A stretch of 64,000 bases of DNA from Epilithonimonas caeni DSM 17710 (GCF_000426465.1 NZ_AUFK01000009.1:310001-374000); one strand, 5' to 3'. Counted from the first letter of the stretch, positions 7,574-16,311 are shown. The notes: generated from the sequence alone by a model not told the origin. Numbers and translations: made by a program.

Positions 7574-9391
7574 TTACCAAAGCCTTCCTGTTCTTGTAAA
7601 TCTGATTCCAAAATAAGATTTGTCTGTTCTTTCCAGAGTTGATGGATACATTACCGTTCCACCTATGAAATATTTTGGAGAATAATAAAATTCCAGACTT
7701 CCTATTTGGTTATACATCCCTTGCAAAGTAAATCCAAGATTTGGTTTGATACCATTTGGATAGAAAGACGGCTTATCAAAGAAGACACCAGCTTTGACAT
7801 AAAATTCTTCGGTGTCATCCACCTGATGAAGCATCATCCCACCTCCATATCGTATTACAGAATAATTATATTCACCATCCCTCACATCATCTGTAGCTGT
7901 GGTAGCACCTGAGCTTTGAGCTGCCGCATCTGCATCATAATGGTAATCTCCAACACGCTTGAAATAGCCAGCTTCTGCATAAAATTTTAATGGAAATTCT
8001 TTATCCCAGTTTCCGAGAACCAATGCTGTTCCGCCGTATTCTATACTTGAGCCGCTTACTCCGGCAGCGAATGCGCTGATATTGTAACTCAATTTTGGAT
8101 TTAGATAAAGTGATACTTTTTTGTTGTTAGCAATTCCGAAAATCAAACCCAAATCAAAACCGGGTCTGAACGGTGCTTCTACATAAGATTTGTTGGCGTG
8201 GTAGGAGTTTGTGTTGTTGGAAATCATAGGTATTTGCTCCATATTAAGTCCCAAATATATTTTACCAGAAGTGAAACCTAGGCTCGGTTTATCTTGCAAA
8301 AGAGCCATTGCACCTGCCGTAGCTGTGAGGCCAGAGGCATACGCTATATTTTCTTGTTCATCTCTTTTTTTCTGCTCGGCTACTCTTATTTTTCTCTCTG
8401 CAGTTTTTTTAGCTTCAAAAGCCTGGTTATATTTGTTTTCAGCGGTAGAACGTTCCATATCAGTGCTTGCATATTGTTTAGCGTTTTGGTAATGGTTCAT
8501 TGCAGAAGCGTAGTCTTCGCTTCGCATAGCCTGGTCACCTTGTTCTATATAGGAGTTATATCTTTCCTGCTTTTCTTGGGCAAGGCGTTGTTTTTCTTCT
8601 TCCTCCTGTTTTGATGAACCTTGCAATTCTTCCAAAATACTTTCCAGTTTGTGGCAGTCTTTTTTTAAGGCATCAACAGCATAAGGCTTTTTTTCATTAT
8701 CATTGATTGTTTCTCTTGTATTGCAAGGATAATCGCTTCTCAACACATATTTTGCCCTTTTGTCCAAATATGGAATTTTTTGACAAAGTTCTTCTCTTCT
8801 TCTCCAATATTTATCATATTCTTCAACCGAAGAAAGTCCAGAATTTAAATTATTGTTCTGAGGATTTGATGTATTACTTGTATTGGTGTTTTGAGAATTC
8901 CCAAAGAGGTTGTTTCCATTTTGGTTATTATTAGAATTTTTACAATTAGCATCACAAACTTTTTGTCCACCACTACAAGTATAAGATGGAATTCCCCAAT
9001 CATCTTTAGAATTCTCTATATATCTTCTAACGGTAAAAGTAAAACCCGTAATTTGGTTAGGAGGAAAGTCACTAAAAGTTCCATCCATACCATTATTATA
9101 TTCTCCGCCATTTGCTTTTAGGTCGAATCTTCCGGAAAAAAATCTTTCACCATTAGATAAATGTCCCTCTGTACTAAAATGTATATTCTGCGAACCTGTA
9201 TTTCTAATTTTAAAGCGATATTCATATTTTTTAACAGATGAAGACCAACCGTTAGATTTCATAGAAAACTGTACATTAGGAAAGCAAGACAAAGAAGACC
9301 AACTTGACCAATTTGTTTTTCCATAACCTTCTTTTTGTCCAAAAGCAAACGAGCAAAAAAGTAATATCAATAGCAAAATTGTTTTTTTCAT
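7574..9391 (-). CDS. Secreted protein with coiled coil/TPR-like segment and C-terminal beta-barrel-like domain
   Basis: The 605-residue product has a signal peptide (1-18, cleaving near FAFGQ), a beta-rich region with paired cysteines (about 20-150), an N/Q-rich linker (152-185) and a charged coiled coil. Within the coil, a TPR-like unit GDQAMRSEDYASAMNHYQNAK lies near 285-306. The C-terminal 240 residues (about 365-605) have alternating amphipathic strands with aromatic ends, finish in Trp, and resemble a small outer-membrane barrel. No enzyme motif is visible. It overlaps nothing and lies four bases from the lysozyme-like gene. The whole group lies behind the acyl-CoA dehydrogenase in an accessory block. 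Confidence 0.75.
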   Translation of the reverse strand: MKKTILLLILLFCSFAFGQKEGYGKTNWSSWSSLSCFPNVQFSMKSNGWSSSVKKYEYRFKIRNTGSQNIHFSTEGHLSNGERFFSGRFDLKANGGEYNNGMDGTFSDFPPNQITGFTFTVRRYIENSKDDWGIPSYTCSGGQKVCDANCKNSNNNQNGNNLFGNSQNTNTSNTSNPQNNNLNSGLSSVEEYDKYWRRREELCQKIPYLDKRAKYVLRSDYPCNTRETINDNEKKPYAVDALKKDCHKLESILEELQGSSKQEEEEKQRLAQEKQERYNSYIEQGDQAMRSEDYASAMNHYQNAKQYASTDMERSTAENKYNQAFEAKKTAERKIRVAEQKKRDEQENIAYASGLTATAGAMALLQDKPSLGFTSGKIYLGLNMEQIPMISNNTNSYHANKSYVEAPFRPGFDLGLIFGIANNKKVSLYLNPKLSYNISAFAAGVSGSSIEYGGTALVLGNWDKEFPLKFYAEAGYFKRVGDYHYDADAAAQSSGATTATDDVRDGEYNYSVIRYGGGMMLHQVDDTEEFYVKAGVFFDKPSFYPNGIKPNLGFTLQGMYNQIGSLEFYYSPKYFIGGTVMYPSTLERTDKSYFGIRFTRTGRLW

Positions 9392-9394
9392 CGT

Positions 9395-10195
9395 TTAAAA
9401 ATTTAAATTATTTACCATTGCTGCTATTTGGGAGATTCTTTCTCCTCCTTTTTTCAAAACCGCCCAGTACAGTCCGCTACTAAGAGCAATACTGTTTTTT
9501 CTTCTGATTTGGTAGGCAAGAATTCTTATTCCAAACTCCAGATTGTATTGGGCATTAAAAATTGTTTTTGCAGGATCATTATCCTTTAGATTTTTATCTT
9601 GCTCCCAATTAAAATCACACTGCAAAAAATGATAATTTGGTTTATCCTGATAAGAAAGTTGTAGCAACCCTTCACTATATACTGGTCTTTTTGTTACACT
9701 ATCAATACCTTGTGTTGTTTCCTGATATCTACAGATCGTTTTCCAATTGCTTTCAAATTTTGCCATTGCACAAATAAGCTCACCCCAGACTATAATCCGC
9801 TGTTCTTTTGATAAACTATAATAGTCCTTTCTGAAATCGGAAATATCATCACATTTGGAAAAGGAAGTATCAAATAGTTCTTCAATACTCCTTAAGGTAA
9901 TTTCCGTCCAGTTTCTGTCAATGCCTTGCCTGTCCCAGGAAAGTGTTACTTTGCCACTATGGTCAATATATTTTCTCAATTCTACTTCCATCACCCTCAT
10001 TGTATTTTTGCCAATGATACCATCTATTACTAAGCCTTCTTTTTCTTGGAGTTTTTTTAGGGCTTTAAGGGTTTGATTTCCAAATATTCCGTCAATGGTT
10101 AAATTAGCAATTCCTTTTTCTGCTAAGATTTGTTGAATCGTTTTCACATCTTCTGATTTATCCCCAAAATGTGGTATTGAATTAATTGTCTTCAT
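9395..10195 (-). CDS. Peptidoglycan-binding protein with lysozyme-like domain
   Basis: Residues 8-70 form a PG_binding_1 repeat (FGDKSEDVKTIQQIL, then IDGIFGNQTLKALKKLQ). The C-terminal half looks like a soluble lytic transglycosylase/lysozyme fold: AMAKFESNW places the candidate catalytic Glu at 148, SEGLLQLS (174-181) matches the glycine-rich GLLQL motif, and NLEFGIRILAYQI follows. There is no signal peptide, so export is either by another route or the protein acts in the cytoplasm or after lysis. It is first in a three-gene minus-strand cluster, divergent from the sensor kinase at 10322. Peptidoglycan cleavage is inferred. Confidence 0.75.
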   Translation of the reverse strand: MKTINSIPHFGDKSEDVKTIQQILAEKGIANLTIDGIFGNQTLKALKKLQEKEGLVIDGIIGKNTMRVMEVELRKYIDHSGKVTLSWDRQGIDRNWTEITLRSIEELFDTSFSKCDDISDFRKDYYSLSKEQRIIVWGELICAMAKFESNWKTICRYQETTQGIDSVTKRPVYSEGLLQLSYQDKPNYHFLQCDFNWEQDKNLKDNDPAKTIFNAQYNLEFGIRILAYQIRRKNSIALSSGLYWAVLKKGGERISQIAAMVNNLNF

Positions 10196-10267
10196 CTTAT
10201 TGTAATTTTTGATTAATGCTCCAAAATTACCTCACCTTCTTATTTATCATTTGATACAAAATCCTAA

Positions 10268-10285
10268 AAAAATCCTAGGATTTTT
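10268..10285. promoter_or_regulatory. 18-base perfect palindrome in the divergent intergenic region
   Basis: AAAAATCCTAGGATTTTT is a perfect palindrome, preceded by a half-site AAATCCTAAA at about 10259-10267. It lies between the divergent lysozyme-like gene and the sensor kinase gene, about 28 bases upstream of a TAAATTTG box. That position would suit an operator for the LuxR-type regulator encoded just downstream, which is an inference. Confidence 0.5.
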
Positions 10286-10312
10286 CTTAGTCGTCCACGA
10301 AAAATTTATTTG

Positions 10313-10320
10313 TAAATTTG
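10313..10320 (+). promoter_or_regulatory. Bacteroidetes-type -7 box before the sensor kinase
   Basis: TAAATTTG fits TAnnTTTG. It directly abuts the ATGATG at 10322, so the transcript would be nearly leaderless or the true start would be internal. No clear -33 TTG is placed at the expected distance. Confidence 0.4.
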
Positions 10321-10321
10321 A

Positions 10322-12250
10322 TTGATGATGAAAAATCTACTTATTGCAATGTGCTTGTTTATTGGAATTTGGATTACTTCCCAAATGAAAGCCGATACAA
10401 TGTTTGTAAATGGTGGTAACTGGATTCCTCTCTTTTCTAAGTCCTCATACTATATTGACAGCAGCAACTCAAAAAATGTTTTTCAGATTAGTCAAATCAA
10501 TAATAATTTTAGAAAAGTAGACCATCCTTCCAATCTTATTCTGAAAAAGCAGACCAAAACGGTTTGGGTACATACTTACATAAAAAATACTGGTAACAGA
10601 AAAGATTATTGGCTGGGAATATATTCTCAACTGGATATTCTTAATGTATATAGAAAAACAGAACAAAGTATTGTACTTTTAAAAAAATATAATATTTCTT
10701 ACGCTAATAAGCAGGATATTCCGGATATTCGGTTTCATTATGTTCCCTTCGTACTTAATAAGAGCGAAATTGCAGAAATCTATATGGAGATACGGAATCT
10801 ACGTTACTATCAAAATATTTATTCGGATTTTACCACACCTGTTGAAAACCTCTTTTGGGAGAATGGATTTTATTGGGAAATAGGTTTTGTCATTGGTGTT
10901 ACCTTTATAATTGCGGTTTTAAGTTTAGTGGTGGGCATTATTCTGAGGCGGAGATTTTATTTCTTGTATTCTTTATATCTTGCTTTGATTGCTATAATTG
11001 TAATTAGGGAAGAATTTTTTATTAATATTATCAAAGTCCCTTTCTTATACTATTCAATTCTGAAAACCAATTCTCTCTTTTTGCTTGTCATTGCAATGGG
11101 GCTGAGTATGAAGATTATGACAGGATTTCTGGACTTTAGAAAAAAAAATGGCGGGCAGTTCAGAGTACTCAATACAATTTTTGATTTTTATGTTACATTT
11201 GGGATTCTTGCTAGTCTTTGGTTTTATATAGATTACGCCAATACAACCTTTGACAATCCTATTTATAATGGTATCTGGAATATTTCAATTGGGCTCTCTG
11301 CTCTGGCGGTTCTGATACAGATAACAATATTAATCTGGCTGGGATTACAAAATAAGAGACCATCGCTAGGTATTCTGGCAGCACTATTATTCGGCTTTAT
11401 CAATCCTGTAACTTATTTTTTCAATTATTCACGAATTTTGACAATATATGAAATCAGCCATCCCAATTACTTTTATTATGTTTTGTTGCTGGAGATTTTT
11501 ATAATGGGAATTGCCATAGCATACAGCTATCGCAAAATCAAATCACAATATATATCAACCCTGGAAGATAAGCTGAAACTGGAAGAAGAAAACAGCAAAA
11601 TAAAACAAATGGAGGAAGAGAAAATAAAGCAAAGCATCCTGGAATCTCACGAGCATCTTCTGAAAAACCTTTCCAAAGACCTGCACGACGATATAGGACA
11701 AAAATTGAGCATCATCAATTTCTCTGTGGAGAATCTAAGATTTGCAGTGTCCTCCAAAGAATCAATTAACGAGATAAGAAGTTCTATTTTGGAAATATCG
11801 GATTCTGTAAGAGACCTTAGTCATTGGCTAAATGACTTCAGTATTGGTAAAAATACCATTGATGAAATAATAATGAATGAAGTGGAACGTATCAGAAAAA
11901 CAAACATTATAAAAATTAATTTTGAAAAAATAAATAATTCCTCAGAAAACTATGGAACCAGTACAGAAGAAAACATTATACTTTACAGATGTTTTCAGGA
12001 GAGTATTAATAACATCCTAAAGCATTCTGATGCTTCCCAAATAAATATAATAATAGATTACACAAATATAATATCCATCAGCATTGAAGACAATGGAAAT
12101 GGTTTTGATGTCAACAACCAATTCGGAAACGGCATCAAGAATATAAAAGAAAGAGCAACTCTCATTGGATTTTCTTGTACAATACAATCTAATCCGGAAA
12201 AAGGAACCAAAATCTCAATTTACAAAAATGATAAACCTAGTAATCACTGA
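10322..12250 (+). CDS. 7TMR-DISM type sensor histidine kinase (HisKA_3/NarX-like)
   Basis: The 642-residue protein begins with a signal/anchor, then a periplasmic beta domain (about 25-175, 7TMR-DISMED2-like), seven membrane helices (about 185-405) and a coiled coil (410-448). A dimerisation/phosphoacceptor segment SKDLHDDIGQKLSIINFSVENL follows with His455, then an ATPase domain with ESINNILKHSDAS (Asn box) and EDNGNGF/FGNGIKNIKERA (G boxes). This kinase class partners LuxR-type regulators, and one starts 23 bases inside its 3' end. The ligand is unknown; DISM domains are thought to bind carbohydrates or similar small molecules. The neighbouring lysozyme-like and barrel genes are plausible targets. 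Confidence 0.88.
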   Translation: MMMKNLLIAMCLFIGIWITSQMKADTMFVNGGNWIPLFSKSSYYIDSSNSKNVFQISQINNNFRKVDHPSNLILKKQTKTVWVHTYIKNTGNRKDYWLGIYSQLDILNVYRKTEQSIVLLKKYNISYANKQDIPDIRFHYVPFVLNKSEIAEIYMEIRNLRYYQNIYSDFTTPVENLFWENGFYWEIGFVIGVTFIIAVLSLVVGIILRRRFYFLYSLYLALIAIIVIREEFFINIIKVPFLYYSILKTNSLFLLVIAMGLSMKIMTGFLDFRKKNGGQFRVLNTIFDFYVTFGILASLWFYIDYANTTFDNPIYNGIWNISIGLSALAVLIQITILIWLGLQNKRPSLGILAALLFGFINPVTYFFNYSRILTIYEISHPNYFYYVLLLEIFIMGIAIAYSYRKIKSQYISTLEDKLKLEEENSKIKQMEEEKIKQSILESHEHLLKNLSKDLHDDIGQKLSIINFSVENLRFAVSSKESINEIRSSILEISDSVRDLSHWLNDFSIGKNTIDEIIMNEVERIRKTNIIKINFEKINNSSENYGTSTEENIILYRCFQESINNILKHSDASQINIIIDYTNIISISIEDNGNGFDVNNQFGNGIKNIKERATLIGFSCTIQSNPEKGTKISIYKNDKPSNH

Positions 12251-12872
12251 TGACCATAAAATTCTGAGACAAGGCATTATAAAACTTCTAAAAAACCTCG
12301 GCGATTACAATATTCTCGCTGAACTTAATGATGGTGAAGAACTGCTTCGGAATTTCGGAACTCTCAAAGAAAAAACAGACCTTTTTATATTAGACCATTC
12401 TCTTCCGAAAAAAAACGGAATAGAAATCCTCACAGAGCTACAATCTATACTGAACGAAGAAAAATTTCTTATCCTTACACAAAATGATTCTGTAAATATC
12501 AAATCCCAATTTTATAAATTGGGAGCCAGAGGCTTCTTATCTAAAACTTGCACAGGAGAAGAACTAAAAGAAGCTATCGAACAAATCATCAACACCGGAT
12601 ATTTTAATCTTCAGGAGAATATCAAAATGTTGAGAAAAAATGACCCGGAATTCAGTCCGATTTTCTTCCTTAGTAAAAAAGAACTGGAACTGATAAAATG
12701 GATTTGCTGTGAAGAAGAATATACTTATGAACAAATCGCATCCAAAATGAATATCAGTATAAAAACCGTAGACTATTATCGGAATAATCTGTTCGAAAAA
12801 TTCAATATCAGCTCAAAAACAGGATTGGTTTTATTATCTCATAAACATAAACTCACACCTCCTTTTTTGTAG
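12228..12872 (+). CDS. LuxR/NarL-family response regulator
   Basis: Starting at 12228 the product is 214 residues beginning MINLVITDDHKILRQG. The frame extends upstream to 12165, but those codons lie inside the kinase gene and precede the conserved receiver start. The receiver has Asp8/Asp9, phosphoacceptor Asp56 in LFILDHSLP, Thr84 and Lys106. The C-terminal HTH is GerE-like: LSKKELELIKWICCEEEYTYEQIASKMNISIKTVDYYRNNLFEKF. The 23-base overlap with the kinase suggests translational coupling. It should be phosphorylated by the kinase and regulate genes in the accessory block or its own promoter. Confidence 0.9.
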   Translation: MINLVITDDHKILRQGIIKLLKNLGDYNILAELNDGEELLRNFGTLKEKTDLFILDHSLPKKNGIEILTELQSILNEEKFLILTQNDSVNIKSQFYKLGARGFLSKTCTGEELKEAIEQIINTGYFNLQENIKMLRKNDPEFSPIFFLSKKELELIKWICCEEEYTYEQIASKMNISIKTVDYYRNNLFEKFNISSKTGLVLLSHKHKLTPPFL

Positions 12873-12904
12873 AAAAATATCAATAATTTAATACAAAAAA
12901 CCTA

Positions 12905-12985
12905 TTTCCTGTCCATTATCCAATTGCGCTGACAGAAAAAATTGCCACATTGAGAAAGGTTCTTACTAAAGAATCAATTGAATTG
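12905..12985 (+). pseudogene. Second decayed copy of the acyl-CoA dehydrogenase 3' end
   Basis: CCAATTGCGCTGACAGAAAA (from 12920) matches CCAATTGCATTGACAGAGAA at 6541 in the intact gene. GAGAAAGGTTCTTACTA follows against GAAAAAGGTTCTTACTA, with a few bases missing in between, then AGAATCAATTGAATT against GATAATCGATTTAATT. Only the last roughly 20 codons are present and the stop is changed to an open AAA. A terminator follows immediately, as in the parental copy. This marks the far edge of the accessory block. Confidence 0.75.
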
Positions 12986-12990
12986 AAATA

Positions 12991-13020
12991 AAAAACCTCA
13001 GAGATTCTGAGGTTTTTTTA
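12991..13020. terminator. Intrinsic terminator between response regulator and beta-propeller-like gene
   Basis: AAAACCTCAGA and TCTGAGGTTTT (11-base arms, loop GAT) form a perfect stem with A-runs and T-runs on the two sides, so it can stop transcription in both directions. Confidence 0.85.
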
Positions 13021-13030
13021 TTGTCTCGAA

Positions 13031-13801
13031 TTATTCTAATGGTTTTATAAGTGTAAAAGATTTTTTATTGAATTTGAAAAATGTTCCATTATCTGTTCCT
13101 ATAAGACTTTTTTCACTTGATTCAATCTTCTCTAATATCTTTAGCTTCAAATTCCAAACGAAAAATGAAGTTTTATCACGATAAGAAGAATGAAAAATAA
13201 TGTTCTCGCCTTTTGTTGAAATCGAACTTGCACCTGAAAAATCTGGTGGACAATCAAAATCAGAAATTGTTAGATTTTCTAAATTTAATTCGTGAAGTTG
13301 AAAATCACTATAACCATAAAATATAATTTTATTATTTCCATAATTTGTCATACAATAACAATCTATGAATTCATTGTTAGAATATTTTGATTTATATCCA
13401 AAAATCTGATTTCCGTTAAAATCAAAAACAGAAACCCCATCATTATTTGGTCCTGATTTTCCTAATACACCTTCATCAAAATAAGAAACAATAATTTTCT
13501 TTTTGACAATTTTAATTTCCTGAATGTATATTCCAACATGAAATTTACATAAAACATTTCCAAAAAAATCAATCAAAAAAGCATTGTCTTTTAGTTTTGA
13601 GCTATCGTCAACAATCAAAAATTTTTCATTATCAACTATTCTTATCAAGGGAAATTCAAAATTTTGATTTAACGAAATTTCAAAATCATTCCCAATAATA
13701 TTATTTTGAGAAGTTATTGCAATGAAATTATTAAAACTATCAACAGAAATATTTTTAATATTTTCTTGATTCAAGTCCAATTCTACAAAATTTGTTTTCA
13801 T
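13031..13801 (-). CDS. Hypothetical beta-propeller-like protein
   Basis: This 256-residue cytoplasmic protein has no signal or membrane segment. It is built of short hydrophobic strands with recurring turn motifs such as LIDFFGNVLCKF, VFDFNGNQIFGYK and LHELNLENLTISDF, the rhythm of a beta-propeller or repeated-strand protein. No catalytic motif is seen. The gene downstream on the same strand (13844-14404) shows the same DxFGN turn motif, so the pair may be related. Such small propeller proteins are sometimes immunity proteins, but no toxin gene is present here. The function is unknown. Confidence 0.6.
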   Translation of the reverse strand: MKTNFVELDLNQENIKNISVDSFNNFIAITSQNNIIGNDFEISLNQNFEFPLIRIVDNEKFLIVDDSSKLKDNAFLIDFFGNVLCKFHVGIYIQEIKIVKKKIIVSYFDEGVLGKSGPNNDGVSVFDFNGNQIFGYKSKYSNNEFIDCYCMTNYGNNKIIFYGYSDFQLHELNLENLTISDFDCPPDFSGASSISTKGENIIFHSSYRDKTSFFVWNLKLKILEKIESSEKSLIGTDNGTFFKFNKKSFTLIKPLE

Positions 13802-13843
13802 AAAAGCAATTAAAAAATATTTACTAAATAAAAAAACTTAAAT

Positions 13844-14404
13844 CTATAATATTCTACCACCAAAATCAATTATATATCCCGTTCCTATAATATCTTTTAA
13901 AATAATATTATCATTATTAAGCTGAAAAGCATCTTCTTCATCCATAGAAACAAAAATATCAGCACCACCAAATTGCCAAATAATATTTCCAAAACTATCA
14001 ATTCTTGTAATTTCTAATTCTCCGTGAATTACAAAATCATTTTCAATTTTAAAGATTTGGAAACAAGTTGCCATATCTAATTTCTTAACCCAATTTAATT
14101 TTAAATCAACGATTGAAATAGAAAAAACCGAGTCAGAACAACAAATGAGGATATTGTCATTATCTAAAATAGAAGAGTTTGGATGGATAGTTGTTGCTCC
14201 ACCTGAACCAATAATTAAACAATTTTTAATTTCTTTATCATTATCAATCAATTTAATTCCGTGTTTTGAAGTTGGATATTCTTCAGCATCTTCTCCAAAG
14301 TAGATATTCTCATAAACTTTCAAATTATCATTTGAATTAAGAGAAAAAAATGTTGAATCATTAAAAACCTCAATCGTTAAATTATTGTAAAAATATTTAT
14401 TCAT
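13844..14404 (-). CDS. Hypothetical beta-propeller-like protein, second of pair
   Basis: The 186-residue product starts MNKYFYNNLTIEVFNDS and contains IDSFGNIIWQFGGADIFV and YIIDFGGRIL, turns of the same type as in the neighbour at 13031. It is acidic, strand-rich, and has no signal sequence. It is short for a complete propeller, so it may dimerise, form a partial blade set or pack differently. It is upstream of its relative in a two-gene minus-strand unit with a 42-base gap that holds nothing else. No function can be assigned. Confidence 0.6.
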   Translation of the reverse strand: MNKYFYNNLTIEVFNDSTFFSLNSNDNLKVYENIYFGEDAEEYPTSKHGIKLIDNDKEIKNCLIIGSGGATTIHPNSSILDNDNILICCSDSVFSISIVDLKLNWVKKLDMATCFQIFKIENDFVIHGELEITRIDSFGNIIWQFGGADIFVSMDEEDAFQLNNDNIILKDIIGTGYIIDFGGRIL

Positions 14405-14416
14405 AAAATTTAATTA

Positions 14417-15628
14417 TCAAAACAAACTCAACTGAATCCCGTCATTCGGTTTCGGAGGTTTCGCATTACCAAAAACAGTTTTTCCACCAAATCGCCAAGA
14501 GTTTTGCCGTTCCTCTTCTATCACTTTTTCAAGACTAAAATCCGGCGTAAAATTCTCTTCGGTTCTCACAGCAATCTCGTGTAGTTTTTTAATCGCCTGA
14601 TTCTTATCCGTGTTTCCCAACTTAGCTTTCTCTATGCCGGTTCTTAGGATAGAAATCGTTTCATCATAAGTTTTGGTAGGAACAGGGAACGGATGACCGT
14701 CTTTTCCGCCGTGCGCAAAAGAAAAACGCGCAGGGTCTGTAAATCTGGAAGGCACCCCGTGAATCACTTCACTCACCAAAGCCAGAGACTGCATCGTTCG
14801 CGGACCAACACCTTTCAGCATCAGCAAATCTTCAAAATTCTCAGGTTCATTTTCTCTCGCCAGCCAAAGAATATTCCCAAGCTTTTTCATATCCACATCG
14901 CTCGCCAAAACCTCGTGATGAGCCGGCAAAATCAAACGCTGGAAATCCTGCATCCATTTCTCGGAATCGGTTTTGGTTATGTCAACGATGCCGTTTCTGT
15001 TTTGTTCTGCTTCGGAAGATGTGAGGTTGAGAATATTGCCACGATTAACGCCGGAGATTCCCGTGTGAGGTTCATTGACAAAAGAAGTTACATTTTCCGA
15101 CAGCCAATGATAACGTCTCGCCGTTCCGTCAGAATCATGCATCCCTTGCTGGACAACCGCCCAATTCCCTTGGTCAGACAAAATAAAATTATGCAGATAA
15201 AGTTGGTAACCATCCTGGATAGCCGTGTTGTCAACCTTCGCAGACAACTTACTGCAACGCACTAGTTCATCACCATTCAATCCGGTTGAATCTGCGATTT
15301 TCAAAAGTTCATTTGGTGCATCTTTGGAGAATTTTCCTTTTCCGCCGGCAATGTAAATTCCGAGAGATTTTGAATTCGGATTAATGGCTCGTTTCAAAGC
15401 ACCCATCACAGAAGTCGTGATGCCTGAAGAATGCCAGTCCATTCCCATCACTGCTCCAAAACTCTGGAACCAGAACGGGTCGGCCAATCGTCGTAGGACT
15501 TCATCTTTGCCATAATCTGCAAGAATGACTTCCACAATCGCCAGCCCAAGTTTCGACATACGTTCATACAGCCAGGGCGGAACCTGACCGTAATGAAGTG
15601 GCAAATCTGCAGTTCCGGAACGTTTCAT
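14417..15628 (-). CDS. DUF763 domain-containing protein
   Basis: The 403-residue product starts MKRSGTADLPLHYGQVPPWL, the signature opening of DUF763, and contains FGAVMGMDWHSSGITTS, GIYIAGGKGKFSKDAP, DESDGTARRYHWL-type and RTMQSLALVSEVIHG stretches. Its C-terminal part includes a helix-hairpin-helix-like GVGPRTM segment. Members are widely distributed in bacteria and archaea and have no settled biochemical role; DNA-related activity has been suggested because of the HhH-like segment. Length is standard. It is the first gene of its strand group and is likely monocistronic. Confidence 0.9.
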   Translation of the reverse strand: MKRSGTADLPLHYGQVPPWLYERMSKLGLAIVEVILADYGKDEVLRRLADPFWFQSFGAVMGMDWHSSGITTSVMGALKRAINPNSKSLGIYIAGGKGKFSKDAPNELLKIADSTGLNGDELVRCSKLSAKVDNTAIQDGYQLYLHNFILSDQGNWAVVQQGMHDSDGTARRYHWLSENVTSFVNEPHTGISGVNRGNILNLTSSEAEQNRNGIVDITKTDSEKWMQDFQRLILPAHHEVLASDVDMKKLGNILWLARENEPENFEDLLMLKGVGPRTMQSLALVSEVIHGVPSRFTDPARFSFAHGGKDGHPFPVPTKTYDETISILRTGIEKAKLGNTDKNQAIKKLHEIAVRTEENFTPDFSLEKVIEEERQNSWRFGGKTVFGNAKPPKPNDGIQLSLF

Positions 15629-15655
15629 TTTCTATTTTTGAATGATAAATTTAAG

Positions 15656-15703
15656 CAAAAAAAAAATCTTATTCCTCAAGCCGAAGCCAAGAAATAAGAT
15701 GAT
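15656..15703 (-). terminator. Terminator of the ArsC-like gene
   Basis: Read on the minus strand, ATCTTATT and AATAAGAT (15693-15700 and 15666-15673) close a loop holding a small GGCTTCGGCTT hairpin, and a run of nine or more T residues follows. Confidence 0.75.
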
Positions 15704-15725
15704 TTTAAGCAAAAATTATTTATAA

Positions 15726-16088
15726 TCAATCCTCTTTTAGAGAGAAGAAGTATTCTTTTAATTTACCAAGATTAGCTTTGTCGTTACCGATAAAAATTTC
15801 GTTATCAGTCAAGAAGACTGGGCGTTTCAGGAACGTATAATGGTCAAGGAGTAATTCTTTGTAATCCTTTTCCTGCAAAGCTTTTGGGTCAATTTCCTGC
15901 AATTTTATCTGAGTAGATTTCTTATTGAAAAGTGCTTCATAAGAACCAGAAATTTTGTACATATCCTCAACTTCTTCCTCAGTGATCGGGTTGGTTTTTA
16001 TTTCACGCAGTTCCCAATTTCTTGTATCATATTGTCCTAATATTTTTCTACAAGTATCGCAAGTTTTAAGATAAAATACTTTTTTCAT
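15726..16088 (-). CDS. ArsC/Spx-family thioredoxin-fold protein
   Basis: With the ATG at 16088 the product is 120 residues: MKKVFYLKTCDTCRKILGQY. This start is preferred over 16115 because the family begins at this strand and the extra codons show no conservation pattern. CDTC (Cys10, Cys13) occupies the ArsC active site position, and KRPVFLTDNEIFIGND matches the C-terminal 'RP' segment of ArsC/Spx proteins. Whether it reduces arsenate is uncertain, because no ars genes adjoin it. A general redox or Spx-like role is equally possible. Confidence 0.85.
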   Translation of the reverse strand: MKKVFYLKTCDTCRKILGQYDTRNWELREIKTNPITEEEVEDMYKISGSYEALFNKKSTQIKLQEIDPKALQEKDYKELLLDHYTFLKRPVFLTDNEIFIGNDKANLGKLKEYFFSLKED

Positions 16089-16311
16089 TTCGCAAAAGTA
16101 CGTTTTATCTTCCACATCCCGGCTATATCACGGACTTATCTTATATTACGCCCAAAGCGAGGTGTCATCTGCTGTGCTTTATAGACACTGAACTTTAATT
16201 GAGGTTCGAGCCTGTCGAAGTAGCAGATTTAGTGTATAAATAGGATTTGTCTTCCAATCAAAATTTCCATTCCCATCAAAAACCTTACATTTGACATAAA
16301 TTTTCAGAAAA

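Noticed and set aside
7549-7611. Upstream extension of the lipoprotein gene
   Set aside because: It would overlap the upstream gene and put residues before a clear lipoprotein signal at 7548.
12165-12227. Upstream extension of the response regulator
   Set aside because: It lies inside the kinase gene in another frame and precedes the conserved receiver start at 12228.
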